NCBI GenBank assembly: GCA_965216425.1
Contig: CBDCFV010000006.1
Span: forward strand, 1,116,001-1,180,000
DNA: 64,000 nt
Reading direction: 5' to 3'
Origin: CBDCFV01 sp965216425
GTDB lineage: Bacteria; Chloroflexota; Dehalococcoidia; Lucifugimonadales; UBA3495
Under the pieces are notes generated by a model. It was given only the letters and a program-made list of their open reading frames with translations. It was not told where the DNA came from and did no database searches. Of this stretch, positions 35,856 to 45,691 are shown in pieces. Every line of letters begins with the position of its first letter. Within the stretch, counting starts at the first letter, position 1. The position numbers were made by a program, and so were the translations under genes.

Positions 35856-35980
35856 TAACAAATTAATCGGGCCTGCTTAGACAGGAGGGTTTTCCTATTT
35901 TCCGAATCGCCGGGATATAGGCAGATCTCTAATGGTCAAGCCCTATTCCCGTTTCAATCTGGCGATCAAGGTATCGTTGC

Positions 35981-38900
35981 ATGAATCCGCTAAAAGACTT
36001 GGCCCGATGGGGACTTTATTCACCGGAAACGGAACACGATAGTTGCGGCGTAGGCGTTGTCGCCAATATAAAGGGCCAAAAGTCTCACCGGATCATCGAA
36101 GAGGGGTTCGAGGTCTTGATCAACCTCGGACACCGGGGCGCTTGCGGGCGCGACCCAGAGACCGGGGACGGCGCTGGGATTCTGATACAGACGCCTCATG
36201 AGTTTTTCCGGCGCGAATGCCGTGCGCTGGGCTTGGAGCTTCCTCCGGAGGGCGAATACGGCGTGGGCATGGTGTTCATGCCTCCCCAGGCGGCCGCGAA
36301 GCAAAAGGTGCATGACCATATCTCCCGGATTATCCAAGACGAAGGGTTGGAGTTGCTCGGCTGGCGCGACGTTCCGTTGGATGAATCCAAGGTAGGCCGC
36401 GACGCCCGTGCCGTACGCCCGCACATAGCGCAGGTGTTCATCAGGCGCGGCTCCCATGACATGGACGCTGCCCAACTGGAGCGAAAGCTGTACGTAGTCC
36501 GCAAGGTCATCGAGCATACGTTAAAGGAATGCCAACTTACGGAAGAAGAGGCCGATTACTTTTACGTTTGCAGCATGTCCTGCAACACGGTGGTGTACAA
36601 GGGCCTGTTAATGGCCCACCAGATCGCCGATTTTTATCTGGACCTGAGCGATGAAGCCGTCGAATCGGCGTTTGCATTGGTACACTCCAGGTTCAGCACC
36701 AACACCCTGGGGCATTGGCGGCTGGCCCATCCGTACCGGTACCTGGCCCACAACGGGGAGATAAATACCCTTCGCGGCAACCTTACTTGGATGCGTGCGC
36801 GGGAGGCCCAGTTCCAGTCTCCGCTGTTCGGCAGTGACATGGACAAGATACCGCCGATTATGACGCCGGGTGACAGCGACACTGCGAGTTTCGACAACGC
36901 TCTGGAACTCCTGTTGATGACCGGGCGCGACCTGGACCACGCTATGCTCATGTTGATACCTGAGGCGTGGAACCAGCACGAGACGATGCCGCAGGAGAAA
37001 AAGGACTTCTACGAGTATCACTCGGCGTTGATGGAGCCTTGGGACGGCCCGGCGATGATTGTTTCCTCCAACGGACGCAGCATCTGCGCGCTGTTGGACC
37101 GCAACGGCCTGCGGCCTTTCAGGTACTTGGTGACCAAGGACGACAAGCTGGTCATGGCTTCTGAGACCGGCGTCCTGGACGTCCCGCCGGAGGACGTCAG
37201 GTTCAAAGGCCGGCTTCAACCAGGGCGCATGTTCCTGGTGAGTTTGGACGAGGGCCGCATCATCGGCGACGAAGAACTGAAGAACACCCTCGCCTCACGG
37301 CAACCATACGGAGAGTGGCTGTCGGAAAACAAAGCCAGCTTGGACGATGTTTCTTCATCTCAGACAGTCGACCCAATCCCGGCGGAAGAACTTAACCGGT
37401 TGCAACAGGCCTTCGGCTATAGCGTGGAAGAGCTGCGGTTATTGACTACTCCCATGGCGGAGAACGGGTACGAAGCCGTTGGATCCATGGGGAACGACGC
37501 CCCGTTAGCTGTGCTATCGGACCAGAACCAGTTGCTTTTCAATTACTTCAAACAACTGTTCGCGCAGGTCACGAATCCGCCGCTGGATGCCATAAGGGAA
37601 GAGTTGGTTACTTCCTTGGTGACGTTTATAGGCAGTGAACAGAACTTGTTCGATGAGACCCCGCTCCATTGCCGGCAGTTGAGACTGGAATCTCCGATAA
37701 TCGACGACGTTGACCTGTCCAAAATCAAAGGGTTGGATCAAGACGGGCTTCGGAGCGTGACACTGCCGATGCTGTTCGACCCTCATGGCGGCGATGATTC
37801 CTTGAGGGACTCCATTGAGACCCTGCGGAAGCAAGCATCCGATGCTATAGCCGACGGTTGCTCCATAATAGTGCTCTCGGATCGGGGCGTCGGCCCCAAC
37901 GATGTGCCGATCCCCAGCCTGCTGGCGACCGGCGCGGTGCATCATCACCTCATCCGGGAGGGCACCCGCACCAAGGTGGGTCTGGTCGTCGAGACAGGGG
38001 AGGCCAGGGAGGTACACCACTTCGCGTTACTGATCGGATACGGCGCGGGCGCAATCAATCCTTACTTGGCCCTCGAGACCGTGCGAACAATGGTCCAAAC
38101 GGGTCAGTTGAATGGCCACACGGCGGACTACGCGGTAAAGAATTTCGTAAAGGCCAACGAGAAAGGCGTCCTGAAGGTTATGTCCAAAATGGGCATATCG
38201 GCGGTGCAGAGCTACCGGGGTGCGCAGATTTTTGAGGCTGTGGGTCTTAACCAGGACCTGATCGACGACTATTTCTCTTCGACCCCCTCGAGGGTGGGGG
38301 GTATCGGGCTGGATGCCATTGGGCGTGAAACTCTTCAACGGCATCGCTCGGCTTTCGAACTGGCCGACGTACCGGCAAACCGGGACCTGCCCATGGGCGG
38401 GTCCTACCAGTGGCGCAGGGGAGAGGAGCACCATCAGTGGAACCCTGACACTATCGCCAAGCTGCAACATGCCGCCCGGGCCAACAACTGGCAGGTATAT
38501 CAGGAGTTCGCCAAACTCAGCAACGACCAAAGCCGTAAAATCGCCACACTGCGCGGCCTTCTGCAGTTCAAACAGGACAGGGCGCCGGTGCCATTGGACG
38601 AAGTGGAACCGACATCGGAGATCATGAAACGGTTTGCCACCGGGGCTGCCTCGCTGGGGTCCATCAGCCGTGAAGCCCATGAGACCATGGCTATCGCCAT
38701 GAACCGCATAGGCGCGCGAAGCAACACGGGCGAGGGAGGCGAGGACTACCACAGGTATAAGCTGGACGACAACGGCGACGACCGCAGCAGCGCCATCAAG
38801 CAGGTGGCGTCTGGGCGGTTCGGAGTTACCCCCAACTACTTGATTAACGCGACCGACCTGCAAATCAAGATGGCCCAAGGGTCGAAGCCCGGCGAGGGTG

Positions 38901-40543
38901 GGCAATTGCCTGGGCACAAGGTTGACGAGTACATCGGGTGGGTGCGCCGCACCACTCCCGGTGTGGAGTTAATCTCGCCTCCGCCTCATCACGACATATA
39001 TTCCATTGAGGACCTTGCCCAACTGATACATGATTTAAAGAACATCAACCCCGACGCCCGCGTCCACGTGAAGCTGGTGGCGGAAGTGGGGGTTGGAACC
39101 GTGGCGGCCGGCGTAGCCAAGGGCCACGGAGACGTGGTGCTGATAAGCGGGCACGACGGCGGCACCGGCGCTTCGCCCGAGTCGTCAATCAAATACGCCG
39201 GCCTGCCTTGGGAGCTGGGAATCGCCGAAACTCAACAGGTGCTGGTAGCTAACGGGCTGCGCAGCCGCATCGTTGTGCAGACCGACGGGCAATTGAAGAC
39301 CGGCCGGGACGCAGCGATAGCGGCCATCCTGGGCGCTGAGGAGTTGGGGTTTGCCACGTCGGCGTTGGTGGTCAGCGGCTGCATCATGTTGCGCAAGTGC
39401 CACATGAACACGTGTTCGGTGGGCATTGCGACCCAGGACCCCGAGCTGCGCAAGAAGTTCGCCGGAGAGCCCGAGCACCTGGTCAACTACTTTACATTCG
39501 TGGCTGAAGAAATGCGGGAGATCATGGCCCAACTGGGCTTCCGCACGGTGAATGAAATGATTGGCCGGGTAGACGTTCTGGACGCTCACAGGGCCATCGA
39601 ACATTGGAAGGCCCAAGGGCTGGACTTATCTCGAATGCTTTATCGCCAGGAGCCGACTACTCCGGGCGAGAACGTTTATTGCAGTGAAGGCCAGGACCAC
39701 GGGCTTGAACACGCCCTGGACCACCAGTTGATCGCGCTGTCGGAGCCGGCCTTGGAGCGCCGGGAGCCGGTGGAGATCAAATTGCCCATACGCAACTCCA
39801 ACAGGACCGTGGGCGCAATGCTCAGCGGCAAAATTGCCAAGGCGTACGGAGAGGACGGCCTGCCGGGCGATTCAATCAGGATCAACTTCTCCGGGTCTGC
39901 CGGGCAGAGCTTCGGCGCCTTCCTGGCCAAGGGAGTCAGCATACACTTGGATGGGGACACCAACGACTACATGGGCAAAGGAATGTCCGGTGGCCGGATA
40001 GTTGTTTGCCCGGACCCCAAGGCTACCTTTGTTCCGGAAGAAAACATTATCATCGGCAACGTGGCCATGTACGGGGCTACGGGCGGCAAGGCCTTTATCA
40101 AGGGCATGGCCGGAGAACGTTTTTGCGTCCGCAACAGCGGCGTACACGCGGTGGTTGAAGGAGTGGGCGACCACGGGTGCGAGTATATGACTGGCGGCGT
40201 AGTGGTGGTCCTGGGACAGACCGGCCGGAACTTCGCCGCGGGAATGAGCGGCGGAATAGCCTTCGTTTACGACAGGGATGGCGATTTTTCCATCAGGTTC
40301 AACGACGGTATAGCTGACTTGGAGCCGGTCCAAGACCCTGAAGACATCGCTACCTTGAAGAGCCTGATCGAAGAACACGCCGAGCATACCGGCAGTATGC
40401 CGGCCCGAAAGGTCTTGGAAGACTGGAGCAAGGCGCTGCCTCTGTTCAAGAAAATAATGCCGAGGGACTACCGCAGGGTGCTGGAGGAGCAGAAGAACAG
40501 GGAGACCGAGAGCGCTGCTCTGGCGGCTTCGGGCGGCAATTAG
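35981..40543 (+). CDS. gltB: Glutamate synthase, large (alpha) subunit
   Basis: 1520 aa, full length. An N-terminal class II glutaminase starts after a short propeptide at Cys22 (HDSCGVGVVANIKG). The central domain, the FMN-binding synthase TIM barrel (AQGSKPGEGGQLPGHKV, ISGHDGGTGASPESSIK) and the C-terminal GXGXG beta-helix (GVGDHGCEYMTGGVVVVLG) follow. The 3Fe-4S cluster cysteines are in CIMLRKCHMNTCSVG. It makes two glutamates from glutamine and 2-oxoglutarate with the small subunit. The ATG has only a weak ribosome site. The gltD partner lies 720 bases downstream, after a Uma2 gene. Confidence 0.98.
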   Translation: MNPLKDLARWGLYSPETEHDSCGVGVVANIKGQKSHRIIEEGFEVLINLGHRGACGRDPETGDGAGILIQTPHEFFRRECRALGLELPPEGEYGVGMVFMPPQAAAKQKVHDHISRIIQDEGLELLGWRDVPLDESKVGRDARAVRPHIAQVFIRRGSHDMDAAQLERKLYVVRKVIEHTLKECQLTEEEADYFYVCSMSCNTVVYKGLLMAHQIADFYLDLSDEAVESAFALVHSRFSTNTLGHWRLAHPYRYLAHNGEINTLRGNLTWMRAREAQFQSPLFGSDMDKIPPIMTPGDSDTASFDNALELLLMTGRDLDHAMLMLIPEAWNQHETMPQEKKDFYEYHSALMEPWDGPAMIVSSNGRSICALLDRNGLRPFRYLVTKDDKLVMASETGVLDVPPEDVRFKGRLQPGRMFLVSLDEGRIIGDEELKNTLASRQPYGEWLSENKASLDDVSSSQTVDPIPAEELNRLQQAFGYSVEELRLLTTPMAENGYEAVGSMGNDAPLAVLSDQNQLLFNYFKQLFAQVTNPPLDAIREELVTSLVTFIGSEQNLFDETPLHCRQLRLESPIIDDVDLSKIKGLDQDGLRSVTLPMLFDPHGGDDSLRDSIETLRKQASDAIADGCSIIVLSDRGVGPNDVPIPSLLATGAVHHHLIREGTRTKVGLVVETGEAREVHHFALLIGYGAGAINPYLALETVRTMVQTGQLNGHTADYAVKNFVKANEKGVLKVMSKMGISAVQSYRGAQIFEAVGLNQDLIDDYFSSTPSRVGGIGLDAIGRETLQRHRSAFELADVPANRDLPMGGSYQWRRGEEHHQWNPDTIAKLQHAARANNWQVYQEFAKLSNDQSRKIATLRGLLQFKQDRAPVPLDEVEPTSEIMKRFATGAASLGSISREAHETMAIAMNRIGARSNTGEGGEDYHRYKLDDNGDDRSSAIKQVASGRFGVTPNYLINATDLQIKMAQGSKPGEGGQLPGHKVDEYIGWVRRTTPGVELISPPPHHDIYSIEDLAQLIHDLKNINPDARVHVKLVAEVGVGTVAAGVAKGHGDVVLISGHDGGTGASPESSIKYAGLPWELGIAETQQVLVANGLRSRIVVQTDGQLKTGRDAAIAAILGAEELGFATSALVVSGCIMLRKCHMNTCSVGIATQDPELRKKFAGEPEHLVNYFTFVAEEMREIMAQLGFRTVNEMIGRVDVLDAHRAIEHWKAQGLDLSRMLYRQEPTTPGENVYCSEGQDHGLEHALDHQLIALSEPALERREPVEIKLPIRNSNRTVGAMLSGKIAKAYGEDGLPGDSIRINFSGSAGQSFGAFLAKGVSIHLDGDTNDYMGKGMSGGRIVVCPDPKATFVPEENIIIGNVAMYGATGGKAFIKGMAGERFCVRNSGVHAVVEGVGDHGCEYMTGGVVVVLGQTGRNFAAGMSGGIAFVYDRDGDFSIRFNDGIADLEPVQDPEDIATLKSLIEEHAEHTGSMPARKVLEDWSKALPLFKKIMPRDYRRVLEEQKNRETESAALAASGGN

Positions 40544-40559
40544 GAGAGTTCCGCAGGAA

Positions 40560-40587
40560 TTGCCATAACCAAGTAATTGGATATACT
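40560..40587 (+). promoter_or_regulatory. Promoter for the Uma2 gene
   Basis: TTGCCA, 16-bp spacer, TATACT, directly after the gltB stop; one mismatch from consensus in each box. It indicates that the Uma2 gene, and perhaps gltD, is transcribed independently of gltB. Confidence 0.65.
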
Positions 40588-40626
40588 GGTATGGCTCCAA
40601 TACATGCAGCATAGAATGGCCTCACG

Positions 40627-41175
40627 GTGACCACCACCAAGCTGGTTACAGCCGATGAGCTCCTGCGTATGCCGGATGATGGATACCGATACGAGCTTTT
40701 CGAGGGACACCTCGTCAAAATGACTCCCGCCGGATATACGCACGACCTCTACGATATGCGAGTTGGGTCAAGGCTAGCTGTACACGTCGGCCAACACGGC
40801 TTGGGCCAAGTGACGACGGCAGAGACCGGGTCTCGCTCGGCGACTGATCCGGACACCGAGCGGACCCCCGACGCGGCCTTTGTGTCTCAAGCACGAATCG
40901 ATGCAGCCGGAGAAGAGCAAGGTTACTGGACCGCCGCCCCGGACTTGGCCGTTGAAGTAGCATCGCCGAACGATACGTATACGGCGGTGGCCAGCAAGGC
41001 GATGGACTGGCTCGATTCCGGCTCAAGGGCTGTCATGGTCGTGGACCCGCGTCGGGAATCCGTCACCGTGTCCGGTTCGAGATCGGATATTGTCATTTTG
41101 ACGGGTGATGAAGTCCTTGAAATTCAGGACGCGGTCCCAGGCTGGACTCTGCCTCTGCGCGAGTTGTTTGGGTAG
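40627..41175 (+). CDS. Uma2 family restriction-endonuclease-like protein
   Basis: 182 aa, the family's usual length. Motifs in order: LVTADELLRMPDDGYRYELFEGHLV, the acidic residue in ERTPDAAFVS and the nuclease-type PDLAVEVASPND. The family (DUF820) has the PD-(D/E)XK fold but lacks a proven activity; it is expanded in cyanobacteria and Chloroflexota. A GTG start. It is placed between gltB and gltD with its own promoter, so it looks like a later insertion into the glutamate synthase locus and not a functional partner. Confidence 0.88.
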   Translation: MTTTKLVTADELLRMPDDGYRYELFEGHLVKMTPAGYTHDLYDMRVGSRLAVHVGQHGLGQVTTAETGSRSATDPDTERTPDAAFVSQARIDAAGEEQGYWTAAPDLAVEVASPNDTYTAVASKAMDWLDSGSRAVMVVDPRRESVTVSGSRSDIVILTGDEVLEIQDAVPGWTLPLRELFG

Positions 41176-41263
41176 ACCACGGGTGAGACGGACGCCTTAC
41201 TCAAGGGCACGGCGTCATTGCTGTGCAACAGAATTAATGAGAGGAAACAGGAAGTAACCGAGT

Positions 41264-42718
41264 ATGGGTAAACCCACCGGGTTTATGGAATGGGGGCGCC
41301 AGCCCCCGGAACGCCGGCCAGTGAGAGACCGCGTCGGCGATTACCGGGAACTCTACCAGCGTTGGCCCGAAGCCGCGGCCAAGGAGCAGGGTTCGCGGTG
41401 CATGGACTGCGCCGTGCCCTTTTGCCACACGGGTTGCCCGTTAGGCAACGTGATTCCCGAGTTCAACCACTACGTGTACTTGGGTGATTGGGAAGGCGCT
41501 TTACGCACCCTTCTTTCCACCAATAATTTCCCGGAGTTCACCGGCAGGATCTGCCCCGCACCCTGCGAGGCAAGTTGCGTCCTCAGCATCAACTCTGACC
41601 CGGTGACAATCGAATACATCGAAAAAGAAATCGCGGACCGCGGGTTCGAGCAAGGCTGGATAAAGGCCGAGCCTCCCAGCAAACGAACGGGAAAACGTGT
41701 AGCCGTGGTTGGATCAGGGCCCGCCGGCTTGGCGGTGGCACAGCAGATTAACCGTGCCGGCCACCAAGTGACGGTGCTGGAACGGGCTCACTCCATTGGA
41801 GGCCTGTTGGCCTTGGGCATTCCCGACTTCAAGCTGGACAAGGAAGTCTTAAAGCGCCGCTTGGACCTGATGGAGGAGGAAGGGATAGTCTTTCAGACGG
41901 GAGTCGACGTGGGCGTCAACTACACCGTAGAACGGCTTTTGAATGAGTACGACGCCGTTTGTCTGGCTTGCGGCTCAACCCAGGCCCGGGAGCTTGACGT
42001 GCCCGGAAGGGACCTGGAAGGCGTGCATCTGGCCATGGAGTACCTTACCCAACAGAACAAGGCTATTTCAGGCGAGGAAGCTGCGCTAGACGACCGTCTA
42101 ACCGCCGAAGGGAAGCGCGTGGTGATTCTCGGCGGCGGCGACACCGGCGCCGACTGCCTGGGCACCGCCCACCGGCAGGGGGCCGAGATAGTCCACCAGT
42201 ACGAGTTGCTGGCTGAGCCTCCTGATGAACGTCCCGTGGACAACCCGTGGCCCCAGTGGCCTATGGTGTTGCGCTCTTCTCCAGCTCACGAAGAAGGCGG
42301 TGTTCGGGACTACGGCATCCTGACCAAGTCGTTCTCGGGCAGCGAAGGCAAGCTGGAGAGGCTGCACGCGGTGCGGGTGGAGTGGAAGCAGCCGGAAAAC
42401 GGGGGCCGGCCCGCCATGACCGAGGTGGCAGGCAGCGACTTCGTAGTTGAAACGGAGTTGGTGCTGTTGGCTATGGGGTTCCTGCACCCGGAACACGACG
42501 GCATGTTGACCCAGTTGGGTGTGGAACTGGACGGCCGCGGCAACGTCAAAGTTGATGCCAACCGTATGAGCAGCGTGCCGGGGGTGTTTGCCGCCGGAGA
42601 TGCCGCGAGAGGGCAATCGCTGGTTGTGTGGGCCATTGCCGAGGGTCGGGAAACGGCTCGGGAAATCGACCTGTACCTGATGGGAGAAACCAACCTGCCT
42701 CGTTCTCTTTCCGACTAA
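41264..42718 (+). CDS. gltD: Glutamate synthase, small (beta) subunit
   Basis: 484 aa. The N-terminal iron-sulfur region has CMDCAVPFCHTGCPLGNVIPE and CPAPCEASCVLS. An FAD-binding motif follows (VAVVGSGPAGLAVA), then the NADPH-binding motif (VVILGGGDTGADCLG), and a last FAD segment (GVFAAGDAARGQSLVVWAI). It passes electrons from NAD(P)H to the large subunit. Start ATG with AGGAAG 9 bases upstream. It converges with pyk, with 35 bases between them and no clear terminator. Confidence 0.97.
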   Translation: MGKPTGFMEWGRQPPERRPVRDRVGDYRELYQRWPEAAAKEQGSRCMDCAVPFCHTGCPLGNVIPEFNHYVYLGDWEGALRTLLSTNNFPEFTGRICPAPCEASCVLSINSDPVTIEYIEKEIADRGFEQGWIKAEPPSKRTGKRVAVVGSGPAGLAVAQQINRAGHQVTVLERAHSIGGLLALGIPDFKLDKEVLKRRLDLMEEEGIVFQTGVDVGVNYTVERLLNEYDAVCLACGSTQARELDVPGRDLEGVHLAMEYLTQQNKAISGEEAALDDRLTAEGKRVVILGGGDTGADCLGTAHRQGAEIVHQYELLAEPPDERPVDNPWPQWPMVLRSSPAHEEGGVRDYGILTKSFSGSEGKLERLHAVRVEWKQPENGGRPAMTEVAGSDFVVETELVLLAMGFLHPEHDGMLTQLGVELDGRGNVKVDANRMSSVPGVFAAGDAARGQSLVVWAIAEGRETAREIDLYLMGETNLPRSLSD

Positions 42719-42753
42719 CGTCAGTCAGGCGCTGTATTCGCCCCCGCACACCT

Positions 42754-44202
42754 CTACCTGCTTACCGCCTCCACATCGTCGGTGGCCGTTGAACGGGACA
42801 GGAACTCTTTAACGTCCAATACCTGTATGGTATTGGTTGTGCCGGAGACTCCTGGTAAGAATCCATGGACGATAGTCACCACGTCCTCGGCTTCCACCAT
42901 ACCCGCCTCCAGTGAAGCGTTAATCAACTTGCTTACCAGTTTACTTACGTCCGCTTCCGGAGGTATGACCCCAACCGGGGACAGTCCCCACCCCAAGCAC
43001 AGTCTTCGCAAAACGGCTTCATCATGGGAAAAGACGATGACCTGATTTTCCGGACGGAACCTGGAAATTTCCAAGGCGGCCCGGCCGGTGCTGGTGATAA
43101 CTATGGGCTTTGCCTTGAGGGACTGGACCAACTTCCCTGCTGCCAACGCTATGGCTTGAGTACGGTCTCTGGACGTGTGGTCTTGGTGGTAAGGGTACAT
43201 TGTCTCCGCCGCCCGTATGGTGGTCTCGGCGACTCTCACGGTTTCCACAGGGAAATGGCCCACGGCGGTCTCGTCCGACAGCAGGATAGAGTCGCAACCA
43301 TCCAATACCGCGTTGGTGATGTCGGATACTTCCGCTCTTGTCGGAATGGGCGCATCCACCATGGAACGGAGCATCTGGGTGGCGATTATGGAGACCTTGG
43401 CAGCTTCATTGGCTTTTTTTACCAAAGACTTCTGGACAATGGGAACCTGTTCCATTGGAATTTCGACCCCGAGATCGCCCCTGGCCACCATTACTCCGTC
43501 GACTTCCTGGAGAATGGAGTCGATATTTTCGATTCCCTCTGCCCGCTCCAACTTGGCCATGACCAATGCTTGGCTGCCAATGCTGTCCAAGTAGCTCTTG
43601 GCATACCTGATGTCGTCTGCCGTGCGCACGAATGACACGGCTACCCAGTCAACTCCCAGGTCCACCCCGTAACGAAGGGCCTCTTTGTCCGCGTCGGTCA
43701 ACACGGGTTGGTCAATGTGGATTCCCGGCAGGTTTACACCCTTGAAAGAGGACAGCCGGCCGGACGAGTTGATGACCCGAAGCTTCACCGACCCATCACC
43801 AACCTCCACGACCTCCAGCGACACTGTACCGTCTGAGACAAATACCCTGTGGCCGGGCCTGAGACTGGCGAGTACACCGGCTTGAGGAAAGGGCAACACG
43901 TTGGGTTTGTCGGAGGAGGCGTCGGGCACCATGGTCACCATTTCACCTGGAGGGAGCAAGACGGAGCCCTCCATTTCGCCCAGTCTCAGCTTGATGCCGC
44001 CAAGGTCCTGGAGGATGGCCACCGGCCGATGCCGCTTGGCGGACAATTCCCGCAACGTCCTGATCACTTCGCCGTGCTCTTCCAATGTGCCGTGGGAGAA
44101 ATTGAGCCGGGCACAGTCCATGCCCGCCTCCAATAATTGGTCTAACGTATCTCTATCGTGGGTAGAAGGGCCGATAGTTACGATGATTTTAGTTTTGCGC
44201 AT
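42754..44202 (-). CDS. pyk: Pyruvate kinase
   Basis: 482 aa. The start RKTKIIVTIGPSTHD, the segment MDCARLNFSHGT, the catalytic lysine region in AKLERAEGIENIDSIL, the signature VMVARGDLGVEIP and the substrate/metal site QMLRSM are present. A C-terminal regulatory domain (residues about 350-470) ends HGFLPGVSGTTNTIQV, where the Ser/Gly loop can bind phosphosugar effectors. It makes pyruvate and ATP, feeding the 2-oxoacid dehydrogenase if that complex uses pyruvate. GAGGTG precedes the ATG. Confidence 0.97.
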   Translation of the reverse strand: MRKTKIIVTIGPSTHDRDTLDQLLEAGMDCARLNFSHGTLEEHGEVIRTLRELSAKRHRPVAILQDLGGIKLRLGEMEGSVLLPPGEMVTMVPDASSDKPNVLPFPQAGVLASLRPGHRVFVSDGTVSLEVVEVGDGSVKLRVINSSGRLSSFKGVNLPGIHIDQPVLTDADKEALRYGVDLGVDWVAVSFVRTADDIRYAKSYLDSIGSQALVMAKLERAEGIENIDSILQEVDGVMVARGDLGVEIPMEQVPIVQKSLVKKANEAAKVSIIATQMLRSMVDAPIPTRAEVSDITNAVLDGCDSILLSDETAVGHFPVETVRVAETTIRAAETMYPYHQDHTSRDRTQAIALAAGKLVQSLKAKPIVITSTGRAALEISRFRPENQVIVFSHDEAVLRRLCLGWGLSPVGVIPPEADVSKLVSKLINASLEAGMVEAEDVVTIVHGFLPGVSGTTNTIQVLDVKEFLSRSTATDDVEAVSR

Positions 44203-44524
44203 GGAAGCCCACCTCGAGCCGGATTCTGGAAGAGTTCCCCGTCAGCAACACCTTCTTCACCGGTAAATATCACCCGCGTTGAAGGTTCACCCCACTGCGA
44301 ATGGCCTACGTATGTCCGGTTATGATACCAGATTAATGCCGTGGGAGATGCGACGGTTTCCGTCGTCATACCCAATTACAACAAACAAACACCACCGTGT
44401 AAACGTCGGTGGTGTTTGTTGGCGTTGGAGGCAGCCAGCAGCAACATTGCGGCTACCAAATTGGCCAAATAGCGGCGTGTGTCTCGTAGTCCTTGCCCTC
44501 TACAGGTATCCTGGTACGGGATAT
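44203..44524. other. Intergenic region between pyk and the LLM oxidoreductase gene
   Basis: About 320 bases without a gene. It contains the terminator of the LLM gene (separate entry) and the pyk upstream region, in which I see no convincing promoter. Confidence 0.55.
44384..44420 (-). terminator. Terminator hairpin after the LLM oxidoreductase gene
   Basis: A perfect 14-bp stem, AACAAACACCACCG with CGGTGGTGTTTGTT, and a 9-base loop. On the minus strand it is followed by TGTTTGTTGTAATT, a T-rich tail. It separates the LLM gene from pyk, which is transcribed in the same direction. Confidence 0.8.
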
Positions 44525-45691
44525 CTAAGCTTGTCTCGACGCATCGTAGACATCGGTGGCCCGCTGGATAGATGCCTTGCGGAAAGCTTGCAGGTCTTCC
44601 TTGATGTTGCTCACCCAACGCTGGGAGTTCTGGATGCCGACCAAGCTGCCTTGGAAGTGGGGCATGACGTAGCGGGCCAGCAGCTCGTAGCTATGCAGGA
44701 TCTTTTCTCTCGGGGCCCAGTCCTCTACCCGGATCATAAAGCTGCCAAAGCCCCCACTCATTTCCTGCAACCGGTTTATGCCCTCGATACAATCATCGGG
44801 CGTGCCAACGATCCACTGGTTGTTCTCGACCATGTAATCGACAATTTCGTCAGGGGGAACGTCGGGCGCCGGATTGCCGAGGGTTTTGGCAAAGTATTCG
44901 GTGACAACGCGGGCGCCGCCTTTGCGTATGTCCTCGAAGGCCTGTTCCTTGGTTTCGGCCAAGTGAACACCGGAGACGATGCCCCAGTCTTCCCTACGTA
45001 CAGTATTGCCGTGCTCTGCAGCGGAGTCTTCGGCGATGGACCAAAGGTCTTGAAGGGTCGTCTTTCTTATAGTTCCACGCGGCACCGACATCGACAACAC
45101 AGCAGCTCCATGCTTGCCGGCCAACGTTACTCCTGAAGGAGACTCCACAGATGCTACCGCCACCGGCACATGCGGCGACTGGTAGGGCCGCAGCTGGAGG
45201 ACAGCGTCGTGAAGCTCGAACCAGTCGCTCTTGTAGGTAATTGGTTCGGTTTCTGTCATGAGCCGGATGATGATCCCCAAGGACTCGTCCATCATCTCCC
45301 GTTGGCGTCCCATGTCGATGCCAAACATATAGGCATCCGAGTTAAGCGCGCCGGGTCCCACACCAAGGATCACCCTGCCCCGGGTCAGGTGGTCCAGCAA
45401 TACCATCCTGTTGGCCACCATGTAAGGGTGGTGGTACGGGAGGCTGATCACGCCTGTACCCAGCCTTATATGGCGGGTGCGTTCAGCAGCGGTGGCGATG
45501 AACACCTCGGGAGACGCGATGGTTTCCCAGCCGGCGCTGTGGTGTTCGCCGATGTAGGCTTCGTCGAACCCTAGTACGTCTAGCCACTGGATCAGCTCAA
45601 GGTCCCTGTCCAGGGCCAACGTGGGGTTTTCGTTCGTTCTATGGAAGGGGGCCATGAAAACCCCGAATTTCATCTTGTTGTTTGGGTCCAT
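44525..45691 (-). CDS. LLM-class flavin-dependent monooxygenase
   Basis: 388 aa, longer than the LLM protein at 20144 and closer to the LuxA/limonene-monooxygenase group. Seen are MKFGVFMAPFHRTNENPTLALDRDL (split here for length: start MKFGVFMAPF), FDEAYIGEHHSAGWE, HIRLGTGVISLPYHHPYMVA and RVILGVGPGALNSDAY. Uses reduced FMN and oxygen to oxidise an organic substrate; which one is unknown. GGGAGG lies 6 bases before the ATG. It is a single-gene unit bounded by a terminator downstream. Confidence 0.93.
   Translation of the reverse strand: MDPNNKMKFGVFMAPFHRTNENPTLALDRDLELIQWLDVLGFDEAYIGEHHSAGWETIASPEVFIATAAERTRHIRLGTGVISLPYHHPYMVANRMVLLDHLTRGRVILGVGPGALNSDAYMFGIDMGRQREMMDESLGIIIRLMTETEPITYKSDWFELHDAVLQLRPYQSPHVPVAVASVESPSGVTLAGKHGAAVLSMSVPRGTIRKTTLQDLWSIAEDSAAEHGNTVRREDWGIVSGVHLAETKEQAFEDIRKGGARVVTEYFAKTLGNPAPDVPPDEIVDYMVENNQWIVGTPDDCIEGINRLQEMSGGFGSFMIRVEDWAPREKILHSYELLARYVMPHFQGSLVGIQNSQRWVSNIKEDLQAFRKASIQRATDVYDASRQA

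Larger units (their letters stand above)
35568..35980. other. Intergenic region between rsfS and gltB
   Basis: About 410 bases with no gene. It carries a MITE-like element (35657-35810) and, after it, the probable gltB promoter. The remaining 130 bases before gltB show only a short purine-rich AGGAGGG at 35882-35888, which does not lead into a reading frame. Confidence 0.6.
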
